Shown here one piece after another: positions 57,001 through 63,845 of a stretch of DNA of 64,000 bases. Both the position numbers and the translations under genes were made by a program. Within the stretch, counting starts at the first letter, position 1, and each line of letters begins with the position of its first letter. Source of the DNA: Cupriavidus sp. EM10 (GTDB lineage Bacteria; Pseudomonadota; Gammaproteobacteria; Burkholderiales; Burkholderiaceae); the NCBI RefSeq assembly GCF_018729255.1, contig NZ_CP076060.1, positions 3,446,501 through 3,510,500 of the forward strand, in the 5' to 3' direction. The notes below the pieces were generated by a model. The model made no database searches. It saw nothing but the letters and a program-made list of their open reading frames with translations, and was not told where the DNA came from.

Positions 57001-57052
57001 CTACAAGACCTGCTGCGGTGGCCGCGGCCGCCGTGGCGATCCTCCCGATCAT
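51078..57052 (-). CDS. Bacterial alpha-2-macroglobulin, thioester type (frameshifted near the start)
   Basis: Bacterial A2M proteins trap proteases in the periplasm. The ATG at 57052 gives a signal peptide (MIGRIATAAAATAAGLVVSA, cleavage near ASA-AQI) without a lipobox. The frame breaks after YDFERDLPP at a CCCCC run (GGGGG at 56763-56767 on +). One extra C gives LPPGVRCTVQIASSL and a protein of about 1990 residues. Many macroglobulin beta-sandwich domains follow. The bait region likely lies in the charged segment around NPPRAQRQSSSGDEEDDQDS or later. The thioester motif is intact as CLEQ in YPFSCLEQRSS (codons 52485-52496, residue about 1520). The C-terminal region is the TED/receptor-like part. 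It leads an operon with a yhhN gene and pbpC. Confidence 0.94.
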
Positions 57053-57142
57053 GCTGCACTCCCGAATTGGCTCCGCGCGAGCGTGACATGCGCGGATGGC
57101 AAGCGCAAGCCTCTGCACATTTCGGAAGAAAAACCTTGCGAT

Positions 57143-57622
57143 CTAGCGCAAATGCGACAGCGGGAGCGGCCCTTCGCGCTTGAGAGCCGTCAGCACGATA
57201 TTCGACCGCACGCTCTCCACGCCGGGCACCCGCATCAGCCGCTTCATCGTGAAGTCGGCCAGCGTGGGCAGGTCGGCCACGATCACGCGGATCAGGTAGT
57301 CGGCCTCGCCAGCCACCGAATAGCATTCTTGCACCTCTTCCAGCAGCAGGATCTCCTCGGCAAACCGCTCGACCATGGTGTCGCCATGGTGTGCCAGCTT
57401 CACGCTGATAAACACCATCACCCCCAGCCCCAGCGCCTGGGGCGACAGGTTCACACGGTAGCCGGTGATGACGCCATCGGCCTCCAGCCGGGCCAGGCGC
57501 CGGCCCACCTGGCTGGGCGACAGGTGCACCCGCTCGGCCAGCTGCTGGTGCGTGGACCGGCCATCGGCCTGCAGGGCAGCCAGCAGGGCCAGGTCATAGG
57601 GATCGAGGTTGGTGGGGTTCAT
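57143..57622 (-). CDS. Lrp/AsnC-family transcriptional regulator
   Basis: The 159-residue product has the Lrp helix-turn-helix (DLALLAALQADGRSTHQQLA, then HLSPSQVGRRLARLEADGVI) and the RAM effector domain (YSVAGEADYLIRVIVADLPT). I chose the ATG at 57622 (MNPTNLDPYD) because it fits the family start; a longer frame opens at 57652. It is divergent from phhA, and a dyad sits between them, so regulation of phenylalanine hydroxylation with an aromatic amino acid as effector is likely. Confidence 0.93.
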   Translation of the reverse strand: MNPTNLDPYDLALLAALQADGRSTHQQLAERVHLSPSQVGRRLARLEADGVITGYRVNLSPQALGLGVMVFISVKLAHHGDTMVERFAEEILLLEEVQECYSVAGEADYLIRVIVADLPTLADFTMKRLMRVPGVESVRSNIVLTALKREGPLPLSHLR

Positions 57623-57630
57623 GTGCGCAG

Positions 57631-57668
57631 ATATTCCGCATGGGGATCGCAATTCATGCGGATTATAT
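57631..57668. promoter_or_regulatory. Dyad between the Lrp gene and phhA, putative Lrp operator
   Basis: The left arm ATATTCCGCATG (57631-57642) and the right arm CATGCGGATTATAT (57655-57668) form an imperfect inverted repeat. A related half, GCATGAATTCCGCAT, recurs at 57732-57746. Lrp-type regulators bind AT-flanked dyads repeated along the promoter. The location in the divergent control region supports this role. Confidence 0.6.
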
Positions 57669-57785
57669 GCACACGATTCGTCTTGCAGCCTGATTTCGCG
57701 TCCATTCCGCAGCGCCGGCTCGATAGACTATGCATGAATTCCGCATCCGACCGGAACACAGATCACAAGTTTGGAGACACAACGC

Positions 57786-58714
57786 ATGACCCTTCGGCCG
57801 CCACGCAGGACACCGGCAACTTTGCCGGCACGATGACCGCCAAGCTCAAGGAACAGTTCGAAGCCGGACTGTTGTCGGGCCAGGAACTGCGCCCCGATTT
57901 CACCATCGCTCAGCCCGTGCATCGCTATACCGATACCGACCATGCGATGTGGCGCAAGCTATACGACCGCCAGGCGTCGATGCTGCAGGGCCGGGTCTGC
58001 GACGAATTCCTGCAGGGCCTGACCACGCTGGGCATGGAACGCGACCGCGTGCCCGAGTTCGACCAGCTCAACGAACTGCTGATGCGCGCCACCGGCTGGC
58101 AGGTGGTGGCCGTGCCGGGCCTGGTACCGGACGAGGTATTTTTCGACCATCTGGCGAATCGGCGTTTTCCGGCCAGTTGGTGGATGCGCAAGCCGGAGCA
58201 GCTGGACTATCTGCAGGAGCCCGACTGCTTCCACGACGTGTTCGGCCATGTGCCGCTGCTGATCAACCCGGTCTTTGCCGACTACATGGAAGCGTACGGC
58301 AAGGGCGGGCTCAAGGCCGCCCGGCTGGGCGCGCTGGACATGCTGGCGCGCCTGTACTGGTACACCGTGGAATTCGGCCTGATCCGTACGCCGCAGGGCC
58401 TGCGCATCTTTGGCGCCGGCATCCTGTCCAGCCAGGGGGAATCGATCTACAGCCTGGATTCGGCCAGCCCGAACCGCATCGGGTTCGACCTGCACCGGAT
58501 CATGCGCACCCGCTACCGCATCGACACGTTCCAGAAAACGTACTTCGTGATCGACAGCTTCGAACAGCTGTTCGACGCCACGCGCCCCGATTTCACCGAG
58601 ATGTACCCGGCGCTGCGGACGCTGCCGACGCTGGGCGCCGGCGACATCGCCGAGGGCGATCAGGTGATCCACACCGGCACCCGCGAAGGCTGGGCCAGCA
58701 GCGACGATATCTGA
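57786..58714 (+). CDS. phhA: Phenylalanine 4-hydroxylase (start probably affected by a missing base)
   Basis: PhhA converts phenylalanine to tyrosine with a pterin cofactor and non-haem iron. The product has the iron ligands His-His in DCFHDVFGHVPLL and Glu in YWYTVEFGLIRTPQG, and ends GTREGWASSDDI. The start is ambiguous. A GGAG ribosome-binding site precedes the ATG at 57786, but that codon is out of frame with the enzyme. One extra C in the CCC at 57790-57792 would give MTPSAATQDTGNFAGTMTAK and join it in frame. As the sequence stands, the in-frame choices are ATG at 57734 or 57832. A strong terminator follows, then phhB. Confidence 0.93.
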
Positions 58715-58764
58715 CGCGCCGGGGCGGGCTCCGCCCCGCCTCCCGCCCCGCTTTGTGAAACAAT

Positions 58765-58800
58765 GCCGGCATGCCCCGGCCGCCGGGGCGGGCCGGCTTT
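58765..58800 (+). terminator. Strong terminator between phhA and phhB
   Basis: Nested arms GCCGGC...GCCCCGG and CCGGGGC...GCCGGC (58765-58797) form a long GC stem followed by TTTTG on the plus strand. A second small GC hairpin (GGGGCGG/CCGCCCC) lies just before it at 58721-58738. Expression of phhB may thus depend on read-through or its own promoter. Confidence 0.75.
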
Positions 58801-58855
58801 TGTCGTGTGCCTCTTCCTGCAACAGACAACAGACAACCCTCAGATCGAGCCCATC

Positions 58856-59155
58856 ATGACGCCTCTTTCGCAAGACGCCCGCCAGCCGCTGCTGGCCGCG
58901 CTGCCCGGCTGGACGACCGTCCAGGACCGCGACGCCATCCAGAAATCGTTCAAGTTCGCCGATTTTAATGCCGCCTTCGGCTTCATGACGCGCGTGGCGT
59001 TGCAGGCCGACAAGGTGGACCACCATCCCGAGTGGTTCAACGTGTACAACCGCGTGGACATCACGCTGTCCACCCACGACGCCAACGGCCTGACCCAGCG
59101 CGATATCGACCTGGCCCGCTTCATCGAGCAGGCCGCCGCCGGCCTGGCGCGCTGA
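58856..59155 (+). CDS. phhB: Pterin-4a-carbinolamine dehydratase
   Basis: PhhB regenerates the pterin cofactor used by PhhA by dehydrating the 4a-carbinolamine. The 99-residue product has the active-site signature [16 protein letters not shown] with the paired histidines and W/N of the family. I chose the ATG at 58856 ([13 protein letters not shown]), about 100 residues before the stop, which is the normal length; the frame is open further upstream through the terminator. It works with the adjacent phhA. Confidence 0.95.
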   Translation: MTPLSQDARQPLLAALPGWTTVQDRDAIQKSFKFADFNAAFGFMTRVALQADKVDHHPEWFNVYNRVDITLSTHDANGLTQRDIDLARFIEQAAAGLAR

Positions 59156-59188
59156 AAACGGCGCCGCACGGCTGTAGGCCAACTGAAA

Positions 59189-59207
59189 GGCAGGCCGCGG
59201 GCCTGCC
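59189..59207. repeat. GC palindrome after phhB
   Basis: GGCAGGCC and GGCCTGCC flank a 3-nt spacer. It could be a weak terminator of phhB, although no T run follows, or part of the upstream control of the response regulator gene. Confidence 0.5.
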
Positions 59208-59210
59208 CTG

Positions 59211-59246
59211 TACAATCGGTGACATTGTTTCCGATTCAATGTCACC
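59211..59246 (+). promoter_or_regulatory. Promoter -10 and perfect dyad before the response regulator gene
   Basis: A -10-like TACAAT (59211-59216) is followed directly by a perfect 10-bp inverted repeat, GGTGACATTG (59218-59227) and CAATGTCACC (59237-59246), with a 9-nt spacer. It ends nine bases before the ATG. No clear -35 or ribosome-binding site is seen. The position over the transcription start suggests a repressor or autoregulation site, or a leader hairpin that touches the start codon. Confidence 0.6.
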
Positions 59247-59255
59247 TGTATCCCC

Positions 59256-59960
59256 ATGCGTATCCTGCTGATCGAGGACGACCGTCAAATCGCCAGCGGC
59301 GTGGAAGCCGGGTTGTCCCGCGCCGGCCACCAGGTACGCGTGGTGCATGACGGCGTCTACGCCACCGACCACCTGCTGAAGGAACAGCACGACCTGGTCA
59401 TCCTGGACCTCGGCCTGCCCGGCATCGACGGCATGACCCTGCTGGCCCGCTACCGCGCCCGCAACCGCACCACCCCCGTACTCATCCTGACCGCCCGCGA
59501 CGAGCTCGAAGACAAGCTGTCGGGCCTGAACGCCGGCGCGGACGACTATCTGGTCAAGCCCTTCGCCCTGCCCGAACTGGAAGCCCGCGTGCGCGTGCTG
59601 CTGCGCCGCAGCCAGCACGGCGAGGCCGCGCCGGAGCGCGATGTGCGGCTGGGCCGGCTGCGGCTGTCGGGCAACGATCGCCGCATGTTCGTCGATGGCC
59701 GTCCGCTGGAACTGTCGCCGCGCGAGTTCGCCGTGCTGGAACTGCTGCTGCAGCGCCAGGGCCGTGTGGTCAGCAAGGCGCAACTGCAGGACCACCTGGC
59801 CACCTTCGCGCATCCGGCCGGCGAAGGCGGCGATACGGTGGGCGATACCGCCATCGAGGTCTACGTGCACCGCGTCCGGAAAAAGCTCGAGGATGCCGAC
59901 GTCGAGATCGTGACGGTGCGCGGCTTCGGTTACCTGCTCCAGATCCGCGCCGGCCACTGA
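59256..59960 (+). CDS. OmpR-family response regulator
   Basis: The 234-residue product has a receiver domain with the acidic pocket EDD (residues 7-9), the phospho-acceptor Asp51 in LVILDLGLPG, Thr79 in LILTARDE and Lys101 in LVKPF. A winged-helix DNA-binding domain follows (LELSPREFAVLELLLQRQGR and EVYVHRVRKKL, ending VRGFGYLLQ). It resembles the QseB/TctD subgroup. The histidine kinase gene follows after 58 bp, so the two form one two-component system. Confidence 0.95.
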   Translation: MRILLIEDDRQIASGVEAGLSRAGHQVRVVHDGVYATDHLLKEQHDLVILDLGLPGIDGMTLLARYRARNRTTPVLILTARDELEDKLSGLNAGADDYLVKPFALPELEARVRVLLRRSQHGEAAPERDVRLGRLRLSGNDRRMFVDGRPLELSPREFAVLELLLQRQGRVVSKAQLQDHLATFAHPAGEGGDTVGDTAIEVYVHRVRKKLEDADVEIVTVRGFGYLLQIRAGH

Positions 59961-60018
59961 GCCTGTCCGGCTTGCGCCGCCCGGGTGGCGGCCGCCTTAA
60001 CGGAAGTCCTGACCCGCC

Positions 60019-61725
60019 ATGTGGCCGCGTTCGCAATCTTCTTCTGCCCCGCCTGGCGATGCGAGCGCCACGGGCAAGCGCACGCGCGGCGGCCGTGGCC
60101 GTGGCGGCGCGGCGGCACGCGGCACATCGAACCCAAGCCTGCGCATCCACCTGCTTCGCGCGCTGGCCACGCCACTGTTTGCGCTGGTGCTGACCAGCGG
60201 ATCGCTGTCGTACTGGCTGGCCGCGCACTACACCACGCAGGTGTTCGATCGCGCGCTCTACGGCGTGGCCAACAACATCGCCCAGCAGATCCGCATTGCC
60301 GGTCCACGGCTGGAGCAGGACATCCCCATCATCGCCCAGACCCTGGTGGAAGCCGAGGGCACGGATCGCATCTACTGGCGCATCCACGGCCCGGACGGGC
60401 TGATCGGCGGCATGGATACCTGGCTGGGCTACGGCACGGGCCAGACCTCGCTGCACGATGCCCGGCTGTTCTACGCGTGGTTCAGCGGCCGCCAGGTGCG
60501 CGCGGTGCGTCTGCCGGTGAGCCTGCCCAGCCCGGCCGCCGACGAACTGGCCACCACGCCTGCCGAGGCGCAGATCCCGCGCGGGCCGATCGTGGTCGAA
60601 GTGGCCGAGCTGCTGGACCGGCGCGAGACGGCAGCCAACGAGATCCTGCTGTCGGTGTCGGTGCCGCTGATCCTGCTGCTGCTGGTGGGTAGCCTGATCC
60701 TGTCGCACGTGCTCAAGGAAGAGCTGGTGCCGCTGCAGATCCTGACCGACAAGCTGAACCGCCAGACCGCGCGGTCGCTGGCGGCACTGGACGAGACCCA
60801 GGTGCCGGCCGAGGTCGAGCCGCTGATCCGCGCGCTCAATGCGCTGCTGTCGCGGCTGCGCGATGCCCTGGACGCCCAGCGCAAGTTCATCGCCGATGCC
60901 GCGCACCAGCTGCGCACGCCCCTGACGGCCGTGAAGCTCCATGCCGACCGCGCCGTCGAGGCCGATTCGCTCGATGTGGCGCGCCATGCGCTGCGCGAGG
61001 TGCAGACGGCCGCCGACCGCGCCGTGCGGCTGTCGAACCAGCTGCTGTCACTGGCGCGCGCCGAGCCCGGCCTGTCGCTGGAACGGCTGGGGCCGGTGGA
61101 ACACTTCGATCTGGCCGAACTGGCTTTCGAGATTGGTGCCGAATGGGTGCCGCAGGCCCTGGCGCGCCGCGTGGACCTCGGTTTCGAGGTATTGCCCGGG
61201 CCCACGTTCACCGGCGGCGCCCCGGCCATCGTGCGCGGCAACCGCCTGCTGATGCGCGAAGCGCTGTCCAACCTGATCGATAACGCGGTGAAGTATGTGC
61301 CGGCCGGCGGACGCATCACGGTGCGCGCCGGTGGCGAAGCCATGGGCCATCGAGGGATGGCCGTGGTGATGGTGGAAGACAACGGGCCGGGCATTCCGCC
61401 CGCCCGCCGCGAGGAAGTTTTCAAGCGGTTCTTCCGCGGCGACCACACGCCGGGCGCGCCTGCCCTGCAGGCATCGCCGGGCGGGGCCGGGCTGGGGCTG
61501 GCCATCGTCCACGAAATCATCACACTGCACCAGGGGACGATCCGGATCGAGGATGTGCCGTTGCCTGCTTCGGCGCCTGCAACAGTCCCGGCAGCCATGG
61601 CCGGCGGCTCCGACGATGCCGCCGCAGCCGCTTCGCCCGATCTGGCGGAATCGCCATCCCGCCGCGCGTCGATGCGTTTCGTGATCCGGATCCCCTGCGA
61701 GGCACCCGGTACCGCGTCGGGCTGA
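60019..61725 (+). CDS. Sensor histidine kinase (TctE/QseC-like)
   Basis: The 568-residue kinase has an unusual basic, Gly/Arg-rich N-terminal tail (GKRTRGGRGRGG, residues 20-30). Two membrane helices (about 48-69 and 209-230) bracket a periplasmic sensor domain of about 140 residues. The H box has His296 in AAHQLRTPLTAVKLHAD. The N box is NLIDNAVKYVPAGG, the G1 box VEDNGPGIPP and the G2 box GGAGLGLAIVHEI. An alanine-rich low-complexity insert follows before the last strand. Architecture resembles TctE (tricarboxylate sensing) but no transporter lies beside it. Its stop abuts the stop of the convergent SET gene. Confidence 0.94.
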   Translation: MWPRSQSSSAPPGDASATGKRTRGGRGRGGAAARGTSNPSLRIHLLRALATPLFALVLTSGSLSYWLAAHYTTQVFDRALYGVANNIAQQIRIAGPRLEQDIPIIAQTLVEAEGTDRIYWRIHGPDGLIGGMDTWLGYGTGQTSLHDARLFYAWFSGRQVRAVRLPVSLPSPAADELATTPAEAQIPRGPIVVEVAELLDRRETAANEILLSVSVPLILLLLVGSLILSHVLKEELVPLQILTDKLNRQTARSLAALDETQVPAEVEPLIRALNALLSRLRDALDAQRKFIADAAHQLRTPLTAVKLHADRAVEADSLDVARHALREVQTAADRAVRLSNQLLSLARAEPGLSLERLGPVEHFDLAELAFEIGAEWVPQALARRVDLGFEVLPGPTFTGGAPAIVRGNRLLMREALSNLIDNAVKYVPAGGRITVRAGGEAMGHRGMAVVMVEDNGPGIPPARREEVFKRFFRGDHTPGAPALQASPGGAGLGLAIVHEIITLHQGTIRIEDVPLPASAPATVPAAMAGGSDDAAAAASPDLAESPSRRASMRFVIRIPCEAPGTASG

Positions 61726-62238
61726 TTACTTGCCTGACTTTTCCTTGGGCGCCAGCATCGTGCCCCGGCACTTCGGGCTGCCGCAGCGGCACTCGTATTC
61801 CTTCTTCAGCTTCTTCGTATAGCGCGCGTCAATCACGAGGCCGTAGTCATAGAACAGCTCTTCGCCCGGCGCGATATCGCGCAGCGCGTGGATGAAGACG
61901 CGCCCCTTCTTCTCGCGCGCCTCGCAGTTCGGCTCGCAGGCGTGGTTGATCCAGCGAGCGCGGTTGCCGCCGAACTTGGCGTCGATGACATTGCCGTCGT
62001 CCAGGCTGAAGTAGAACGTGTGGTTCGGGTCCGACGGATCGTGCGGATGCCGCTTGAGCGCTTCCTTCCAGGAAATGTGCTCGCCCTTGTATTCGATGAC
62101 GCGTTCGCCCTCGGCAATGGCGCCAATCGCGTACACACCCCTGCCATGCACGCCGGACTGGCGCACCTCGATGCGATCGCTGGCGGTCTTCTTCTTGCCT
62201 GGCTTCAGTTCCCTGGCGTCGTTGGCCTTGTCCGACAT
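61726..62238 (-). CDS. SET-domain protein-lysine methyltransferase
   Basis: SET enzymes methylate protein lysines with S-adenosylmethionine. The 170-residue product is a minimal SET domain: SGVHGRGVYA at the N-terminal strand, the SAM/knot motif WINHACEPNCEA, the catalytic Tyr region GEELFYDYGL, and a post-SET zinc motif CRCGSPKCRGTM. The N-terminus is basic and lysine-rich (KPGKKKTAS). Targets of bacterial SET proteins are mostly unknown. The next gene on the other side of a 1-kb spacer is hupB, so the histone-like HU is an attractive candidate, by inference only. No intergenic DNA separates it from the convergent kinase gene. Confidence 0.93.
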   Translation of the reverse strand: MSDKANDARELKPGKKKTASDRIEVRQSGVHGRGVYAIGAIAEGERVIEYKGEHISWKEALKRHPHDPSDPNHTFYFSLDDGNVIDAKFGGNRARWINHACEPNCEAREKKGRVFIHALRDIAPGEELFYDYGLVIDARYTKKLKKEYECRCGSPKCRGTMLAPKEKSGK

Positions 62239-62359
62239 TCTGATGTTCCTGCGGTGGTGGTGCCGGTCCAGTCCGGCGCGAACCGGATGATACCCGCGCG
62301 GCTGTGTCAGGTATACGCATCATCCCCGCCTCCGGCATCGGAGCCGCCACGTATACCGA

Positions 62360-62390
62360 TGTGGATAACCGGGCCCGTTTTTGTGGATAA
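62360..62390 (-). promoter_or_regulatory. Two DnaA boxes in the SET-hupB spacer
   Basis: TTATCCACA is found perfectly on the minus strand at 62360-62368 and 62382-62390, 22 bp apart, between the GTATAC copies. Confidence 0.6.
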
Positions 62391-62563
62391 GCGCATGGGT
62401 TTGGTGTGGGCTGCCTGGGGCTGGCATGGGGACCGTATACGAACAACTTGGGCGGTATACGTCCCTCATCCCATCCAGAGGGATGAGTCATCCACGCGGT
62501 CCAACACTTCATCCCTGTGCTTTCGGTATACGTAAACGCCTGAGCCGATTGAGGTATACCGGG

Positions 62564-62572
62564 TTATCCACA
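62564..62572 (+). promoter_or_regulatory. DnaA box in the SET-hupB spacer
   Basis: A perfect TTATCCACA on the plus strand, five bases after a GTATAC copy. Confidence 0.55.
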
Positions 62573-62665
62573 GAAACCGGGGTGGTTTACCTATCACTAC
62601 TATCTGTATACATGAAAGAAAGATGTAAACCATACGCAGGAGGATCGCGCCGGGGCCGTATACCT

Positions 62666-62716
62666 GCCGGAGGCAAGACGCGCAGAGGTGGCCTCCGGCC
62701 TGACGGCCTTTTTTGT
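62666..62716 (+). terminator. Terminator-like hairpin inside the GTATAC array
   Basis: GCCGGAGGC (62666-62674) pairs with GCCTCCGGC (62691-62699), and a smaller GGCC/GGCC hairpin follows, ending in six Ts on the plus strand. No plus-strand gene precedes it, so it may mark the end of a small RNA that starts near 62600. Confidence 0.5.
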
Positions 62717-62850
62717 GGTGATGAAAAAACAGGCACTTCGTGGAAGTGCCGCCCCAACCCCCGAATCCATGGCGACCCTACGAGAAGGCGCGGTATACGT
62801 CGCCCCGTCGCCCGAGCGCCGCGTCGAGCGATCGACTGCGCCGTGAGAAG

Positions 62851-62877
62851 CCCGTAAGGCCCGTAAGGCCCGTATAC
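62851..62877. repeat. 9-bp tandem repeat merging into a GTATAC copy
   Basis: CCCGTAAGG is repeated twice without gap and followed by CCCGTATAC, so the third unit is at the same time a GTATAC element. Confidence 0.75.
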
Positions 62878-63000
62878 GGCCCTCGGCAGGCGTATACGCT
62901 CCGGTGGGCTATCCGAACGCCCCAAACGCGTCCTGAGCCGTATACGCGGCGCCAGGCCCGTATACCGTTGCTCGCCCTGTCCCGGGCCACCCCCGGCGTG

Positions 63001-63040
63001 AAGGGGGCGTAAAGGGGCATAAAGGGGCGTAAGAGGCCGT
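63001..63040. repeat. 10-bp tandem repeat upstream of hupB
   Basis: Four units in exact 10-bp register: AAGGGGGCGT, AAAGGGGCAT, AAAGGGGCGT, AAGAGGCCGT. The period equals about one helical turn. It lies about 200 bp before hupB. Confidence 0.8.
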
Positions 63041-63147
63041 TTCTCCCGCTCGCCTTTTCCGCAAAAAACCCGCCAACCTTGACCTGACGCGGCCTGCGCG
63101 GCATGGGCCGGTAACAAACTGTTCCCGGTGCGGCGTGTCCGACACGG

Positions 63148-63153
63148 TATGAT
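63148..63153 (+). promoter_or_regulatory. Putative -10 box of the hupB promoter
   Basis: TATGAT lies about 90 bp before the hupB start codon. The -35 side is poorly matched, so the assignment is tentative. Confidence 0.35.
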
Positions 63154-63242
63154 GTGGCCCGCGGCGTCTTTGCCGGGGCGGCTTGCAGCCAAGCCCCCCG
63201 GTCAGGACGTCAGTGTTTTTTCAACTCGATACGGAGTGAAGC

Positions 63243-63521
63243 ATGACGAAAACCGAACTGATCGACGCGATCGCAGCTGGCGTGGACGGTCTGACCAAGG
63301 CCAAGGCCGAGCAAGCCCTGAACGTGACCCTGAACGCCATCATGGATGCCGTGGCCAAGGGCGAGACCCTGAGCCTGATCGGCTTTGGTACCTTCAGCAA
63401 GGGCGAACGTGGCGAGCGCATGGCCCGCAACCCGCGCACCGGCGAAGAAATCAAGGTGGAAGCTGCGAAGACCGTGAAGTTCAAGGCAGGTCAGAAGTTC
63501 AAGGACGCCGTCAACCAGTAA
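63243..63521 (+). CDS. hupB: DNA-binding protein HU
   Basis: HU is an abundant nucleoid protein that bends and compacts DNA. The 92-residue product starts MTKTELIDAIAAGVDGLTKA, has the hydrophobic core LIGFGTFSKGER, and the DNA-binding arm with the Pro-containing tip ARNPRTGEEIKV. A GGAGTGAAGC stretch with GGAG precedes the ATG. Length and sequence are typical. Its long upstream spacer is unusually rich in repeats, and the SET methyltransferase gene lies on the far side of it. Confidence 0.97.
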   Translation: MTKTELIDAIAAGVDGLTKAKAEQALNVTLNAIMDAVAKGETLSLIGFGTFSKGERGERMARNPRTGEEIKVEAAKTVKFKAGQKFKDAVNQ

Positions 63522-63614
63522 TGCCGACGGGCAGCTTGTCCGCCCGGTTCGCATGACCCCGCCGTGCCGCCGCCAGAGCCCGAAAGCGGCGCAGGTGCGC
63601 AGCGCGCGGGGACG

Positions 63615-63845
63615 TTATCCACACCATTTTTCCCCCAGCTCCGCGTGGAGAATCGCACAGCTGGCCGGGCCACTTCACAGGCCCGCCGCAACCACGCGAA
63701 AATGTCATCCACGCTTGGCTGATCAAGGCCTTGCGCGAGATCAGGAATCACGAGCCTGACATGCCGTTCCGCTTGCCGCAGCGCACATTTCCACAGCCTT
63801 ATTCACAGCGCTTTCCACACAAACTTCCACAGCATTCTCCACAGG
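63615..63845 (+). promoter_or_regulatory. Cluster of DnaA-box-like sequences downstream of hupB
   Basis: A perfect TTATCCACA (63615-63623) and a TTATTCACA (63799-63807, fits TTATNCACA) are accompanied by TTCTCCACA (63835-63843, one mismatch). Two weaker copies near 63812 and 63824 share TTCCACA. The last four are spaced 11-13 bp apart, about one helical turn. They lie in front of and inside the start of the lipoprotein gene. Confidence 0.5.

Larger units (their letters stand above)
62311..62965. repeat. Array of 13 GTATAC palindromes
   Basis: GTATAC starts at 62311, 62351, 62435, 62455, 62526, 62554, 62606, 62658, 62793, 62872, 62892, 62940 and 62960. Three pairs are exactly 20 bp apart (62435/62455, 62872/62892, 62940/62960). 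The flanks are mostly C or G on the outside (CGTATACG-like), but no longer unit is conserved. At a GC content near 65% the hexamer should occur about once in 10 kb. The pattern looks like an array of binding sites for a dimeric DNA-binding protein; none is known to me. Confidence 0.9.
62239..63242. other. 1-kb non-coding spacer between the SET gene and hupB
   Basis: No convincing gene is present. One small Arg/Pro-rich open frame (62612-62857, plus strand) lacks a ribosome-binding site and crosses repeats. The stretch contains a dense GTATAC array, three perfect DnaA boxes (62360, 62382, 62564), a terminator-like hairpin on the plus strand, two short tandem repeat tracts and the hupB promoter region. 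Base composition changes strongly along it. Confidence 0.7.

Noticed and set aside
62612..62857. A small Arg/Pro-rich open frame inside the GTATAC array
   Set aside because: No ribosome-binding site, crosses a terminator-like hairpin and repeats, and has no recognisable feature; probably chance.
62311..62965. The GTATAC copies as a CRISPR array or plasmid iterons
   Set aside because: The conserved unit is only six bases, the spacing is irregular, and there are no cas genes or replication initiator gene nearby.
62311..63845. The SET-hupB spacer as the chromosomal replication origin
   Set aside because: DnaA boxes and repeats are suggestive, but no dnaA, dnaN or rpmH gene is near and no clear AT-rich unwinding element with 13-mers is seen. 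I keep it only as a DnaA-box cluster.
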